DNA from: Pseudomonadota bacterium
Lineage (GTDB): Bacteria; Pseudomonadota; Gammaproteobacteria; Burkholderiales; Nitrosomonadaceae
Assembly (NCBI GenBank): GCA_018240285.1
Contig: JAFEGA010000006.1
Span: 62,001 to 126,000 of the forward strand
Length of the DNA: 64,000 nt
Direction of reading: 5' to 3'
In this document: piece after piece, positions 48,651-56,265 of the stretch
Layout: the number at the start of each line of letters is the position of its first letter
Numbering within the stretch: position 1 is the first letter of the stretch
Translations under genes and position numbers: made by a program
Notes under the pieces: model-generated
The model's database searches: none
Told to the model about the DNA's origin: nothing
What the model saw: only the letters and a program-made list of their open reading frames with translations

Positions 48651-50711
48651 TTAGAAAGCGCCTCGAACACCCGCGACAATAGCGCGTCCCGGTAGCGGCG
48701 CAATATCCTTCAGGAAGGAAGTATGCACGCGCATGTCGCTGTCGAGCAAATTCCGGCCTTGCAGAAATAACGTATAGTTAACCGATCGGCCAAGCTTCAT
48801 GTGATACGCCATTTCGGCATTCATCAGGGTATAGCCGGGCGTTTCGGTTTCCAGCACGGCCACGCGATCCTGGCGCACGACGCGCGTCAGGTTAAAATTG
48901 CCTGACCAGGCATTCTTCTTCAAATCGAGATCGAAGCCAAAGCGTTGCGGCGTTATGCGCGGGATATTACCGTTATCCTTCAGCCGGCCGTGGACGATGT
49001 CGGTAAAAAACCGCACATTCAGCATATCAGGCACAACAGCGACAATGGCTTCGGCTTCCAAGCCATAAAACTTCGCGTTCGTCTGCGCATAATCCTGCAC
49101 CAGAAAAGCGCCTTGAGGATCCAAAACACCTTCCGCATTGACGCGATCCGCAAGTCCGTCGCCATTACTGTCACGGCTTTTTTGAAATATATAATCATTG
49201 ACGTGGTTGTAAAACAAATTGACTTTGCCTGTGAGTATCCCCGAAGTTTTTTGTAATGCAATATCGAAATTATTGGAAGTTTCTTTGCCGAGCATCTGGT
49301 TTCCCTGCTCAAAGGTATTGGTCGCCACATGAAAGCCATTAGCGAAGAGCGCAACGGTATTGGGCGCACGTTGCCCGCGTGTGGCGGTTAAGTTGAGTTG
49401 ATAACCGTCGATAAATTTCCAAGCGCTGCGGGCGGAAACGCTATAGAGATCAAAGTTCCGGGTTTGCAGCAGAGCGCCTTGCGGATTATGCGCGGCATGC
49501 TCAAAACGCCCGCCCACTTCAAACTGCCAGCGTTGCCAGTCACGCTTTTCCAGCATGAAGATACTGGCCGACTGCGAAACACTGGACGGCACGAACGCTT
49601 CATCGCCTTTGGCGGAAAAATCCCGGTTTTGCAGTTGAATACCCATTGTGCCGCGCCAGTTCGCAATTGGTGCGTGAACCAATTCTGCGCGGCCTTCCTG
49701 TTCTCTGTTTTTGAAGCGGGTGCCAATCTCGTGTTCGGTCAGCTCATTGTGGCGGTAATCGTTATAATTGAAGCGCACCTTCAGTTGCTCAAATCCTTTA
49801 AGCGGATTGTCCAAATCACCGGCTAAACCGTATCGCGTCTGCCCCATATCGATTTTTGACCCCTCCGGTCCCGGGATACCATAGAGGTTATCCAATCGGG
49901 ATACCGAAACGCCGATAAACCCACGCTCGCCGACGTAAGAACTGCCAACCGATAGATTGCTGGTGTCGATGGCGCTATTTCTGATAAAACCAACATCGCT
50001 GTTGGGATCGTGCACATTGGCGCGGCCGGGAATATGCACATCATTGGTGATTCGCTTGTTGCCTTCGAGATACCATGACATTTTGCCCATGCTGCCAGAT
50101 GCATTCAATGCGCCGCTACGTTCCTCCAGCGCGGAATTGAAGCGCCCTTCGAAATTGGCCTGCGGTGTTTTGAACAAGCGATCCGGAATGCGTGCATTGA
50201 TGACATTCACAGCGCCTCCGGAAACGCCGCTGCCGTACAACAGTGTTGCTGGGCCTTGCAGGATTTCGATGCGCGAGGCACTAAGGGTTTCCGTGGCTAC
50301 CGCATGATCCGGGCTGATGACCGAAAGATCCCCGGTGCCGATACCGTTTTCCAGTATTTGCACGCGCGGGCCATCTTGTCCGCGAATGATGGGACGTCCG
50401 GCGCCGGGACCAAAATTGCTGGAAGAAACTCCGAGTTCGTGCGACAGCGTATCGCCCAGATTGGCCGCGCGATTGCGGCGCAGGCGATCGCCCTGTACAA
50501 CTGTATCCGCTTTGACGCCGGATGATTCAGCCGAGCTGGGGATGGGAGCGGTAATCATGACGCTTGGCAGCTCGACATCTTTGCCGGCAGTTTGCGCATG
50601 GCTATCCGGTGCATCCAGCAACAACATCAGCAGCGTGGCTGCGGCAGGTTTAAATTGCAAGCCATTGCGCAGCCGCCCGGTATTATTCAATGCATGATTA
50701 GAATAATTCAT
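48651..50711 (-). CDS. znuD: ZnuD-like TonB-dependent outer-membrane receptor
   Basis: This receptor has a signal peptide ending DSHAQ, a plug domain (ELPSVMITAPIP to about residue 200) and a 22-strand barrel ending VAGVRGAF. The plug has GDTLSHELGVSSSNFGPG, RPIIRGQDGPRVQILENG and GPATLLYGSGVSGGAVNV, close to ZnuD zinc receptors of Neisseria. Zinc is the likely substrate; a zinc-binding His-rich loop is not obvious. The ATG chosen has GAGGAAAG upstream; a longer in-frame start is less likely. It follows the Zur-like regulator and a small membrane protein on the same strand, so it is probably zinc-repressed. Confidence 0.85.
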   Translation of the reverse strand: MNYSNHALNNTGRLRNGLQFKPAAATLLMLLLDAPDSHAQTAGKDVELPSVMITAPIPSSAESSGVKADTVVQGDRLRRNRAANLGDTLSHELGVSSSNFGPGAGRPIIRGQDGPRVQILENGIGTGDLSVISPDHAVATETLSASRIEILQGPATLLYGSGVSGGAVNVINARIPDRLFKTPQANFEGRFNSALEERSGALNASGSMGKMSWYLEGNKRITNDVHIPGRANVHDPNSDVGFIRNSAIDTSNLSVGSSYVGERGFIGVSVSRLDNLYGIPGPEGSKIDMGQTRYGLAGDLDNPLKGFEQLKVRFNYNDYRHNELTEHEIGTRFKNREQEGRAELVHAPIANWRGTMGIQLQNRDFSAKGDEAFVPSSVSQSASIFMLEKRDWQRWQFEVGGRFEHAAHNPQGALLQTRNFDLYSVSARSAWKFIDGYQLNLTATRGQRAPNTVALFANGFHVATNTFEQGNQMLGKETSNNFDIALQKTSGILTGKVNLFYNHVNDYIFQKSRDSNGDGLADRVNAEGVLDPQGAFLVQDYAQTNAKFYGLEAEAIVAVVPDMLNVRFFTDIVHGRLKDNGNIPRITPQRFGFDLDLKKNAWSGNFNLTRVVRQDRVAVLETETPGYTLMNAEMAYHMKLGRSVNYTLFLQGRNLLDSDMRVHTSFLKDIAPLPGRAIVAGVRGAF

Positions 50712-50864
50712 TGAGCTTTCCTCATTCGATAGGGTGTCAGTCGTGCAACTGGGTTGCACCAATGAAACTGATCAATCGCAAGCAAACAGAATAGATCGAA
50801 ACAATCAATCGACTGTCCGATTATGAAGTCAGGCTTGGATTAACAGTTTGGTGTATCGAGGAAG

Positions 50865-51179
50865 CTAAAATGGCGGTGCGCGTGAGAAATAGGGAAGAGC
50901 ACTGTCTTCCGCGTGATGTTGCGGTACGAATAATGACAAGCGGCGGCGGGTTGCCGGATTACTTAGGCATAACCCTGCCGTGAGTAAAATAAAATTGAGC
51001 GCGGTCAGCGCAACACAATCGAAGCAAACTTCATCCAGATCCACACCGGCATCATTCTCGCTTTCGATGTTTTCAGAGACATCGGTTTGCGCATAATGCG
51101 TGAAGGCGTGCGCCATCAAAAACACCGGCACAGCCAGAAATGCAAGTGTCAGAAAGAGAAGTAAGCTTTTGCGTATCAT
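50865..51179 (-). CDS. small membrane protein between the Zur-like regulator and the receptor gene
   Basis: This ~104-residue protein has an N-terminal hydrophobic helix (about 5-25) and a second one after residue 50. Conserved-looking features are HAFTHYAQ, the CFDC pair and a C-terminus ending FSRAPPF. That ending and the His/Cys content resemble DUF2946-type proteins seen in metal operons, but I am unsure. The ATG lies two bases beyond the stop of the zur gene, which favours it over an upstream TTG. It may help receptor function or metal delivery. Confidence 0.6.
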   Translation of the reverse strand: MIRKSLLLFLTLAFLAVPVFLMAHAFTHYAQTDVSENIESENDAGVDLDEVCFDCVALTALNFILLTAGLCLSNPATRRRLSLFVPQHHAEDSALPYFSRAPPF

Positions 51180-51181
51180 GG

Positions 51182-51604
51182 TCAGCAGCAACTGGCGCAA
51201 AGACCCTTCACGGTCAGCTCAATTTCCTGGAAGCGGTAACCGGCCGGTAACGGCCAATTGCGTTCCACCGGTAATGTGTCCAGACAGATCACTTGCGCGC
51301 AGCCCGTGCATTTAAAATGCGCGTGTTGATGCGATTGCACATCGCGGTTGGCATGATAGCGCCACACCCGGTCGTCGCTGCTCACTTTGTGAATCAGTTT
51401 TTTTCCGGCCAGCCATTCCAACACACGATACAAAGTCACCCGGTCTAATTGCAAGGTTTGCGGCAGGCGCTGTTCAATTTCGCGGTGTGTGATGGCTTGC
51501 TGCTCGGCGAGTAAGATAGCCAGAATTCCAACTCTTCCCGCGGTTACCTTTCCGCCGTTGTGCCGGATCAAATCTTCTGCGCGATGATGAAATTGATGAG
51601 ACAT
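51182..51604 (-). CDS. zur: Fur-family regulator, Zur-like
   Basis: This 140-residue Fur-family protein has a winged HTH (HREIEQRLPQTLQLDRVTLYRVLEWL) and a dimerisation domain. Metal sites are visible: HQHAHFKCTGCAQVICLD and a final CASCC, giving two Cys pairs for structural zinc. Its operon with a ZnuD-like receptor supports zinc sensing, so Zur is favoured over Fur. I chose the ATG giving MSHQFHHRAEDLI; the upstream in-frame extension is unlike the family. No strong ribosome binding site is visible. The promoter region is shared with the divergent copper operon. Confidence 0.82.
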   Translation of the reverse strand: MSHQFHHRAEDLIRHNGGKVTAGRVGILAILLAEQQAITHREIEQRLPQTLQLDRVTLYRVLEWLAGKKLIHKVSSDDRVWRYHANRDVQSHQHAHFKCTGCAQVICLDTLPVERNWPLPAGYRFQEIELTVKGLCASCC

Positions 51605-51615
51605 ATTGAGATAAA

Positions 51616-51638
51616 TGCAACAATGTTGCAATCGATTG
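51616..51638. promoter_or_regulatory. candidate Zur operator
   Basis: TGCAACAATGTTGCA (51616-51630) is a perfect 6-3-6 inverted repeat 12 bases upstream of the zur ATG, and it overlaps a second palindrome, CAATCGATTG (51629-51638). Position, symmetry and AT-rich centre suit a Fur-family repressor controlling its own operon. Assignment to Zur is inferred from the gene next to it. Confidence 0.55.
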
Positions 51639-51695
51639 TAATCGAGTATCCTCCGGGTTGCAATAAACAATTGCATAGAAATTGCAGTCGCATGC

Positions 51696-51726
51696 TTGAC
51701 CTTCCAATGATGGCAAGGTTTAGTAT
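51696..51726 (+). promoter_or_regulatory. CueR-type copper promoter with 19-bp spacer
   Basis: TTGACC (51696-51701) and TAGTAT (51721-51726) are separated by 19 bp, the over-long spacer of MerR-family promoters. Between them lies a dyad, ACCTTCC and GCAAGGT (51699-51719), the typical CueR/MerR operator. It drives the DUF4396-cueR-TPR unit. The match of spacer and dyad makes this the best-supported regulatory site in the window. Confidence 0.88.
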
Positions 51727-51761
51727 TTGGACTCCTTTAACAAATGACTCAGGAGTTCTCT

Positions 51762-52223
51762 ATGAAAAGCCATTCATATTATCAAGACCAATCGCTTAAT
51801 CACACAGCCGCCATCGCTACCCTGCACTGTTTAATGGGGTGCGCCATCGGTGAAGTTGCCGGAATGGTGATTGGAACAACTTTGCAATGGAGCGCTGCGG
51901 AAACAATCGTTCTGGCCACCGGACTCGCGTTTCTTTCCGGTTATGCGCTTACCATGCTGCCCATTCTCCGGGCTGGCTACCTGCTCCGGGCAGCTTTAAA
52001 AATTGCACTCGCAGCGGATACCGCTTCGATCGCTATCATGGAAATCGTCGATAATCTGATGATGGTGATCATTCCAGGAGCGATGGCGGCACCGCTTGAT
52101 TCGGTGCTATTCTGGGGCAGTCTCTTCACTGCGCTGTTAATCGCCGGTGCCGCCGCATTTCCGCTAAACCGCTGGCTGATTGCGCGTGGACGCGGTCATG
52201 CCTTGGCGCATTGTCATCATTGA
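51762..52223 (+). CDS. DUF4396-type membrane protein, CueR-controlled
   Basis: This 153-residue protein has four predicted transmembrane helices (for example AIATLHCLMGCAIGEVAGMVI and LFTALLIAGAAAFPL). It has His-rich ends: the N-terminal HSYYQDQSLNH and the C-terminal HALAHCHH. The pattern fits the DUF4396 family, found in metal loci. The ATG has AGGAG upstream at proper spacing; an in-frame ATG 18 bases earlier is less likely. It is the first gene after the CueR-type promoter, so it is probably copper-induced. A role in copper handling is inferred from location and His content. Confidence 0.75.
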   Translation: MKSHSYYQDQSLNHTAAIATLHCLMGCAIGEVAGMVIGTTLQWSAAETIVLATGLAFLSGYALTMLPILRAGYLLRAALKIALAADTASIAIMEIVDNLMMVIIPGAMAAPLDSVLFWGSLFTALLIAGAAAFPLNRWLIARGRGHALAHCHH

Positions 52224-52232
52224 GAGGATAAA

Positions 52233-52649
52233 ATGAACATAGGACAAGCAGCAAGCGCTTCCGGCGTATCGGCAAAAATGATCCGTCATTACGAAACGAC
52301 GGGGCTTATTCCTAAAGCGGCGCGCGCTTATTCCGGCTATCGCCGTTACGATGAGCGCGACATTCATACTTTGCGTTTCATACGCCGGGCGCGGACTGCC
52401 GGTTTCAGCACAGCGCAAATCAAGAAACTGCTGTCGCTGTGGCAAGACCGGCAACGGCCGGCGCGCGAAGTAAAAGAATTGGCAAGCGCGCACCTGAGCG
52501 ATCTGCAAATGCGCATCGCCGAGTTGCAAACAATCGCGCACGCATTAACGCAATTGATCGCGCATTGCCACGGCGGCGAACGCCCGCAATGCCCCATTCT
52601 TGATAATCTGGCCGGTGACGATAGCGCACCACGAGGAGAACTACGATGA
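52233..52649 (+). CDS. cueR: MerR-family copper regulator CueR
   Basis: The 138-residue protein has the MerR winged helix (NIGQAASASGVSAKMIRHYETTGL), a coiled-coil dimer helix and a metal loop. The loop reads HCHGGERPQCPILDNL; the spacing of its two Cys matches the Cu(I)/Ag(I) site of CueR. It activates transcription by underwinding the long-spacer promoter found upstream of its own operon. It ends in ATGA overlapping the next gene, so the unit is autoregulated. Confidence 0.92.
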   Translation: MNIGQAASASGVSAKMIRHYETTGLIPKAARAYSGYRRYDERDIHTLRFIRRARTAGFSTAQIKKLLSLWQDRQRPAREVKELASAHLSDLQMRIAELQTIAHALTQLIAHCHGGERPQCPILDNLAGDDSAPRGELR

Positions 52650-54253
52650 CATTTATGACACGTTTTTTTATTTTAGCAATCCTGCTGTTACTGACCGGAG
52701 CGGTAGCCGCCGACGGTGATCATCATCATGCCGGCGGCCTCGATCAGGAAAAACTCGGTAAGGTACATTTCCCGGTTTCCTGTACACCCGCTGCACAAGT
52801 GCAATTTAACCAGGCAGTCGCGATGCTGCATTCGTTCTGGTACGACGAAGCGGAAAAAACCTTCCGTCAGGTCACCACCACCGATCCCAATTGCGCGATG
52901 GGTTATTGGGGTATCGCCATGAGTCTTTACCAGCAGTTATGGGCGACGACACCATCCGCTTCGGAATTGCAACAAGGACGCAGCGCCATCGCGCAAACGA
53001 AATTGCTAACTATCAAAACTACCCGGGAAAAAGCTTATTTGAATGCCGCTGCAACTTTATATCCGTTCGATGACAGCAACGATTACAGCAGCCGGAAATT
53101 GATGTACGAGCAAGCGATGAAGCGTATCGTCACAGAATTTCCCGATGATCACGAAGCCGCGGTGTTTTATGCGCTGGCGCTGATTTCGAATGCCGCGCCG
53201 AACGACAAAACTTTCGTCAAGCAAAAACAAGCGCTGCAATTGTTGCAACGTGTTTTGAAAGATGAACCGCAACATCCCGGTGTCGCGCATTACATCATTC
53301 ACAGCAGCGATTACCCAGAGCTGGCGGAGCTCGGACTCGATGCCGCCCGGGCATACACGCAAATCGCACCGGCCGTGCCGCACGCGCTGCACATGCCGTC
53401 GCATATCTTTATCCGCCTGGGGCAATGGCAAGATGCGGCGCAATCCAATCTGGCGGCGGACCAGGCCGCGCAGGAACACGCCCGGCAGCACGCGTCAAGC
53501 AATAGCTGGGATCAGCGCTTTCACTTCATGGATTATATGCTGTACGCCTATTTGCAACTGGGCGAAACGGGCAAAGCCTGGGACATCGTGCAACAAGTGC
53601 AAGCCATCGGCAACGCGCAACCGTCCAATACCACCGTTGCCTATGCCTACGCCGCTATCCCGGCGCGCTATTCGGTTGAACGCGGAGATTGGCACGAAGC
53701 GGCAAAACTGCGCCTGCATCCGGCGGATTTCCCGTGGCAGCAATTCGGCTGGTGCGAAGCGATCATCCATTTTGCCAAGGGCGTAGGTGCGGCTAGAACC
53801 GGCAACATTACCGATGCGAAAGACAGCTTGCAGCGTTTGGAAACATTGCGTGATCTTGATCGTTCAGCCCATAAAGACTACACCGCCGGTCAAATCGAAA
53901 TTCAGCGCTTGGCTGTTGCCGCCTGGATCGCCGCTGCCGAGAACCGGAACGAAGAAGCATTGCGGTTGATGCGCGCAGCGGCAACGCTCGAGGACGCCAC
54001 GGAAAAAGACAACGTCACTCCCGGCGCAATCATTCCGGCGCGGGAATTACTCGGTGAATTGCTGCTGACGCTGAATCAACCGGCCGCCGCGCTGCAAGAA
54101 TTGGAAGCCTCGCTGCAACGCACCCCGAACCGCCGCAATGCGCTTAATCGCGCTGCGCAAGCGGCCAAGGAAGCTGGCAATCAAGCGAAAGCCAATTATT
54201 ATGATGAGCAACGCCGTAAATTAATTGATAGTGCTCATTCAAAGATTCAGTGA
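52646..54253 (+). CDS. periplasmic TPR protein of the copper operon
   Basis: This 535-residue exported protein has a signal peptide (about 5-21) followed by DGDHHHAGG, a His cluster that may bind metal. The rest is TPR-like helices: FNQAVAMLHSFWYDEAEKTF, ALHMPSHIFIRLGQWQDAA and others. Such proteins are common in the bacterial copper and mercury neighbourhoods, but their task is not known. The start codon overlaps the cueR stop, so its expression is coupled to the regulator. Protein length and frame are intact. Confidence 0.75.
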   Translation: MTFMTRFFILAILLLLTGAVAADGDHHHAGGLDQEKLGKVHFPVSCTPAAQVQFNQAVAMLHSFWYDEAEKTFRQVTTTDPNCAMGYWGIAMSLYQQLWATTPSASELQQGRSAIAQTKLLTIKTTREKAYLNAAATLYPFDDSNDYSSRKLMYEQAMKRIVTEFPDDHEAAVFYALALISNAAPNDKTFVKQKQALQLLQRVLKDEPQHPGVAHYIIHSSDYPELAELGLDAARAYTQIAPAVPHALHMPSHIFIRLGQWQDAAQSNLAADQAAQEHARQHASSNSWDQRFHFMDYMLYAYLQLGETGKAWDIVQQVQAIGNAQPSNTTVAYAYAAIPARYSVERGDWHEAAKLRLHPADFPWQQFGWCEAIIHFAKGVGAARTGNITDAKDSLQRLETLRDLDRSAHKDYTAGQIEIQRLAVAAWIAAAENRNEEALRLMRAAATLEDATEKDNVTPGAIIPARELLGELLLTLNQPAAALQELEASLQRTPNRRNALNRAAQAAKEAGNQAKANYYDEQRRKLIDSAHSKIQ

Positions 54254-54313
54254 TAGAGATGAATTTTTGAGGATTTTCTTTGTAAGCGCTGGGAATTGTT
54301 TATAATAAAAATC

Positions 54314-54694
54314 ATGAAAGCACTCAATTACAAATGGCTGTTGGTTTTTTTCATGCTGTGGCTGCCGCTGCAAGGTGCCACTGCGGCTATTTTGTCGGTC
54401 TGTGCGCAGGAAAAAAATTCCAACCGTTATGTTGAAAAATCAGCAGTCACCATTGACAGCCATCACCACGAGGGCTGTCAAAAGCAAGCGGCTGATAACG
54501 ACACTCATCATATCCTGGTCAGTCTGGCATGCGATGATAATTCATGCGATGCATACAGCAATACGCCGATTCCGACCAGTCAGAGTGTGCTTTCAGTACC
54601 AAACCTTACACTTGCTATTCCTTCACTGAGTTCCGGCTTTGTTTCGTTTGTGCCGGAACAACCGCAGCGCCCGCCGCTTCTGATCTCCCTGTAA
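54314..54694 (+). CDS. small exported His/Cys-rich protein
   Basis: This ~126-residue protein has a signal peptide (MKALNYKWLLVFFMLWLPLQ to about residue 25, cleaved after TAA or nearby). Its mature part has possible metal ligands: VCAQ, HHHEGC, THH and CDDNSC. The C-terminus ends QRPPLLISL, like other small proteins in metal-efflux operons. TATAAT lies seven bases before the ATG, so a separate promoter and near-leaderless transcript is possible. It sits between the CueR-driven unit and cusCBA. I suspect a periplasmic metal chaperone or sensor, not proven. Confidence 0.6.
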   Translation: MKALNYKWLLVFFMLWLPLQGATAAILSVCAQEKNSNRYVEKSAVTIDSHHHEGCQKQAADNDTHHILVSLACDDNSCDAYSNTPIPTSQSVLSVPNLTLAIPSLSSGFVSFVPEQPQRPPLLISL

Positions 54695-54856
54695 AAATCC
54701 GCCTGTTCTGTTATCAGGCGAGGCAAAACTTTCACCCGAGTTCATTCCGCACCGAGGGGTGCCGGGCTGCGGGTGTAAAGTCCGCAAACCATCAGCATGG
54801 CTTGTTCGTTACTGGCAGGCCTGCTGGTTCTATCGACTATCGATCAGGAGGTTAAC

Positions 54857-54922
54857 ATGTTCCTTTTGCTGGTTATCAAAACTCGGCAACGGCGGCAAGA
54901 ATCCACCGGGAGGTTGCAATGA
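54857..54922 (+). CDS. 21-residue leader peptide translationally coupled to cusC
   Basis: This small ORF, MFLLLVIKTRQRRQESTGRL plus Gln, has a strong ribosome binding site (AGGAGG, five bases before the ATG). Its stop codon overlaps the cusC start as ATGA. An in-frame ATG 60 bases upstream would extend it to 41 residues with a more hydrophobic N-terminus, but lacks a ribosome binding site. The arrangement suggests a leader or a tiny membrane peptide coupling translation of the efflux operon. Whether it is translated has to be shown. Confidence 0.5.
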   Translation: MFLLLVIKTRQRRQESTGRLQ

Positions 54923-56241
54923 GCCGCGCGGGGATGATCGCGATTGCAGTGATAACAATCATGATGGCAACCGCGGCGCAAGGGCAAGAGACTGTGTTAA
55001 GCAAAACCAGCGCCGGTGTACCGGCGCATAGCGCCAGCTTGCGTAACGACACTCAATTGTCAGGCTTAATTGCAGAGGTATTGCAGAATAATCCGGAAAT
55101 CCAGGCAGCCTACCAAGAACGCGAAGCCGCGCGGCAACGCATAGCACCGGCAGGCGCACTGGACGATCCCATGCTCGAGGCTGGCGTCATCAATGCGCCA
55201 TTGGCATCGTCGCCATTTCACCGTGAAGACATGACGATGAAAATGATCGGCCTGTCGCAGCGCCTGCCTTTTCCCGGTAAACGCAGCCTGCGCCAGGAGG
55301 TTGCCAGCAAGGACGCCGACGCGATCGAGCAGGGCTATCACGAAACCGTCAATCGCGTTGTGCACGACCTCAAAACAGCCTACTTCGATCTCGGACTTAC
55401 TCTGGAAACGATCAAACTGGTTGAAAAAAACAAGCAGACCCTTGAGCATTTTCTGCGCATTGCGGAAGCGCGTTATCAGGTAGGACAAGGCAGTCAGGCC
55501 GACGTGCTGAAAGCGCAAACGCAGTTATCGAAAATGCTTGACCGCTTGCTTGGCCTGGCGCGGGAGCAGCCGGTTCTGGAAGCGGACTTGATGCGTGCTT
55601 TGGGGCGCGGCAGCAAAGGGGAAATGCCAATCCCCATGCCGCTGCACATTCAGGAAGCGCCTTTGGTGATGGAAACACTGCAACAACAAGCGCTGACGGA
55701 ACGTCCGCAATTGCTAGCACTGCAAAGCCTGATCGCACGCAATGAGAAATCGGTTGATCTGGCGCGTAAAGCCTACTATCCCGATCTGGATGTGCGTGTT
55801 TCGTATGGACAGCGCGACAACATGCTGGACGGCACGCGGCGCGACGACATGGTCAGTATGACGGTGGCCGTCAATCTGCCGGTATGGCGCGGCAGCAAAA
55901 TCGAACCGCGCATCGCGGAATCCCAGGCCATGCGCAATCAAACGATCAGCTTGTATCAAGCGCAAACGAATGAAATCACCGCCAAGCTGCGCCAGCAAAT
56001 TGCCATCGCCGAGCAAAGCCTGAAATCGGTCAGGCTCTATCAAACGGCGATTCTGCCCCAAGCCAAGCTGACCGTCGAATCCGCATTATCTGCCTATCAA
56101 GTGGGCCGGGTTGATTTTTTAACCCTGCTGGATAATCAGATGACGGTGTTCGATTACGAGGCCAGTCTTATTGCCGCGATGGCAAATTACAACAAAGCGC
56201 TGGCGGAAATTGATTTTCTGTCCGGCAAAAAACAGCACTGA
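54919..56241 (+). CDS. cusC: outer-membrane efflux protein of TolC type (CusC)
   Basis: This 440-residue protein has a signal peptide (about 1-23) and two repeats of the TolC outer-membrane factor fold: long alpha-helices (EIQAAYQEREAARQRIAPA, VGQGSQADVLKAQTQLSKM) and short beta strands. GGGAGG precedes the ATG. It forms the trimeric channel of the heavy-metal RND pump encoded by the two next genes. The next gene starts 24 bases after its stop. Confidence 0.88.
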   Translation: MSRAGMIAIAVITIMMATAAQGQETVLSKTSAGVPAHSASLRNDTQLSGLIAEVLQNNPEIQAAYQEREAARQRIAPAGALDDPMLEAGVINAPLASSPFHREDMTMKMIGLSQRLPFPGKRSLRQEVASKDADAIEQGYHETVNRVVHDLKTAYFDLGLTLETIKLVEKNKQTLEHFLRIAEARYQVGQGSQADVLKAQTQLSKMLDRLLGLAREQPVLEADLMRALGRGSKGEMPIPMPLHIQEAPLVMETLQQQALTERPQLLALQSLIARNEKSVDLARKAYYPDLDVRVSYGQRDNMLDGTRRDDMVSMTVAVNLPVWRGSKIEPRIAESQAMRNQTISLYQAQTNEITAKLRQQIAIAEQSLKSVRLYQTAILPQAKLTVESALSAYQVGRVDFLTLLDNQMTVFDYEASLIAAMANYNKALAEIDFLSGKKQH

Positions 56242-56265
56242 CGGATAGCGACGAAGGAGTCATTC

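Noticed and set aside
54759..55031. 90-codon frame upstream of and overlapping cusC
   Set aside because: It overlaps cusC in another frame, has no ribosome binding site, and its composition is not protein-like.
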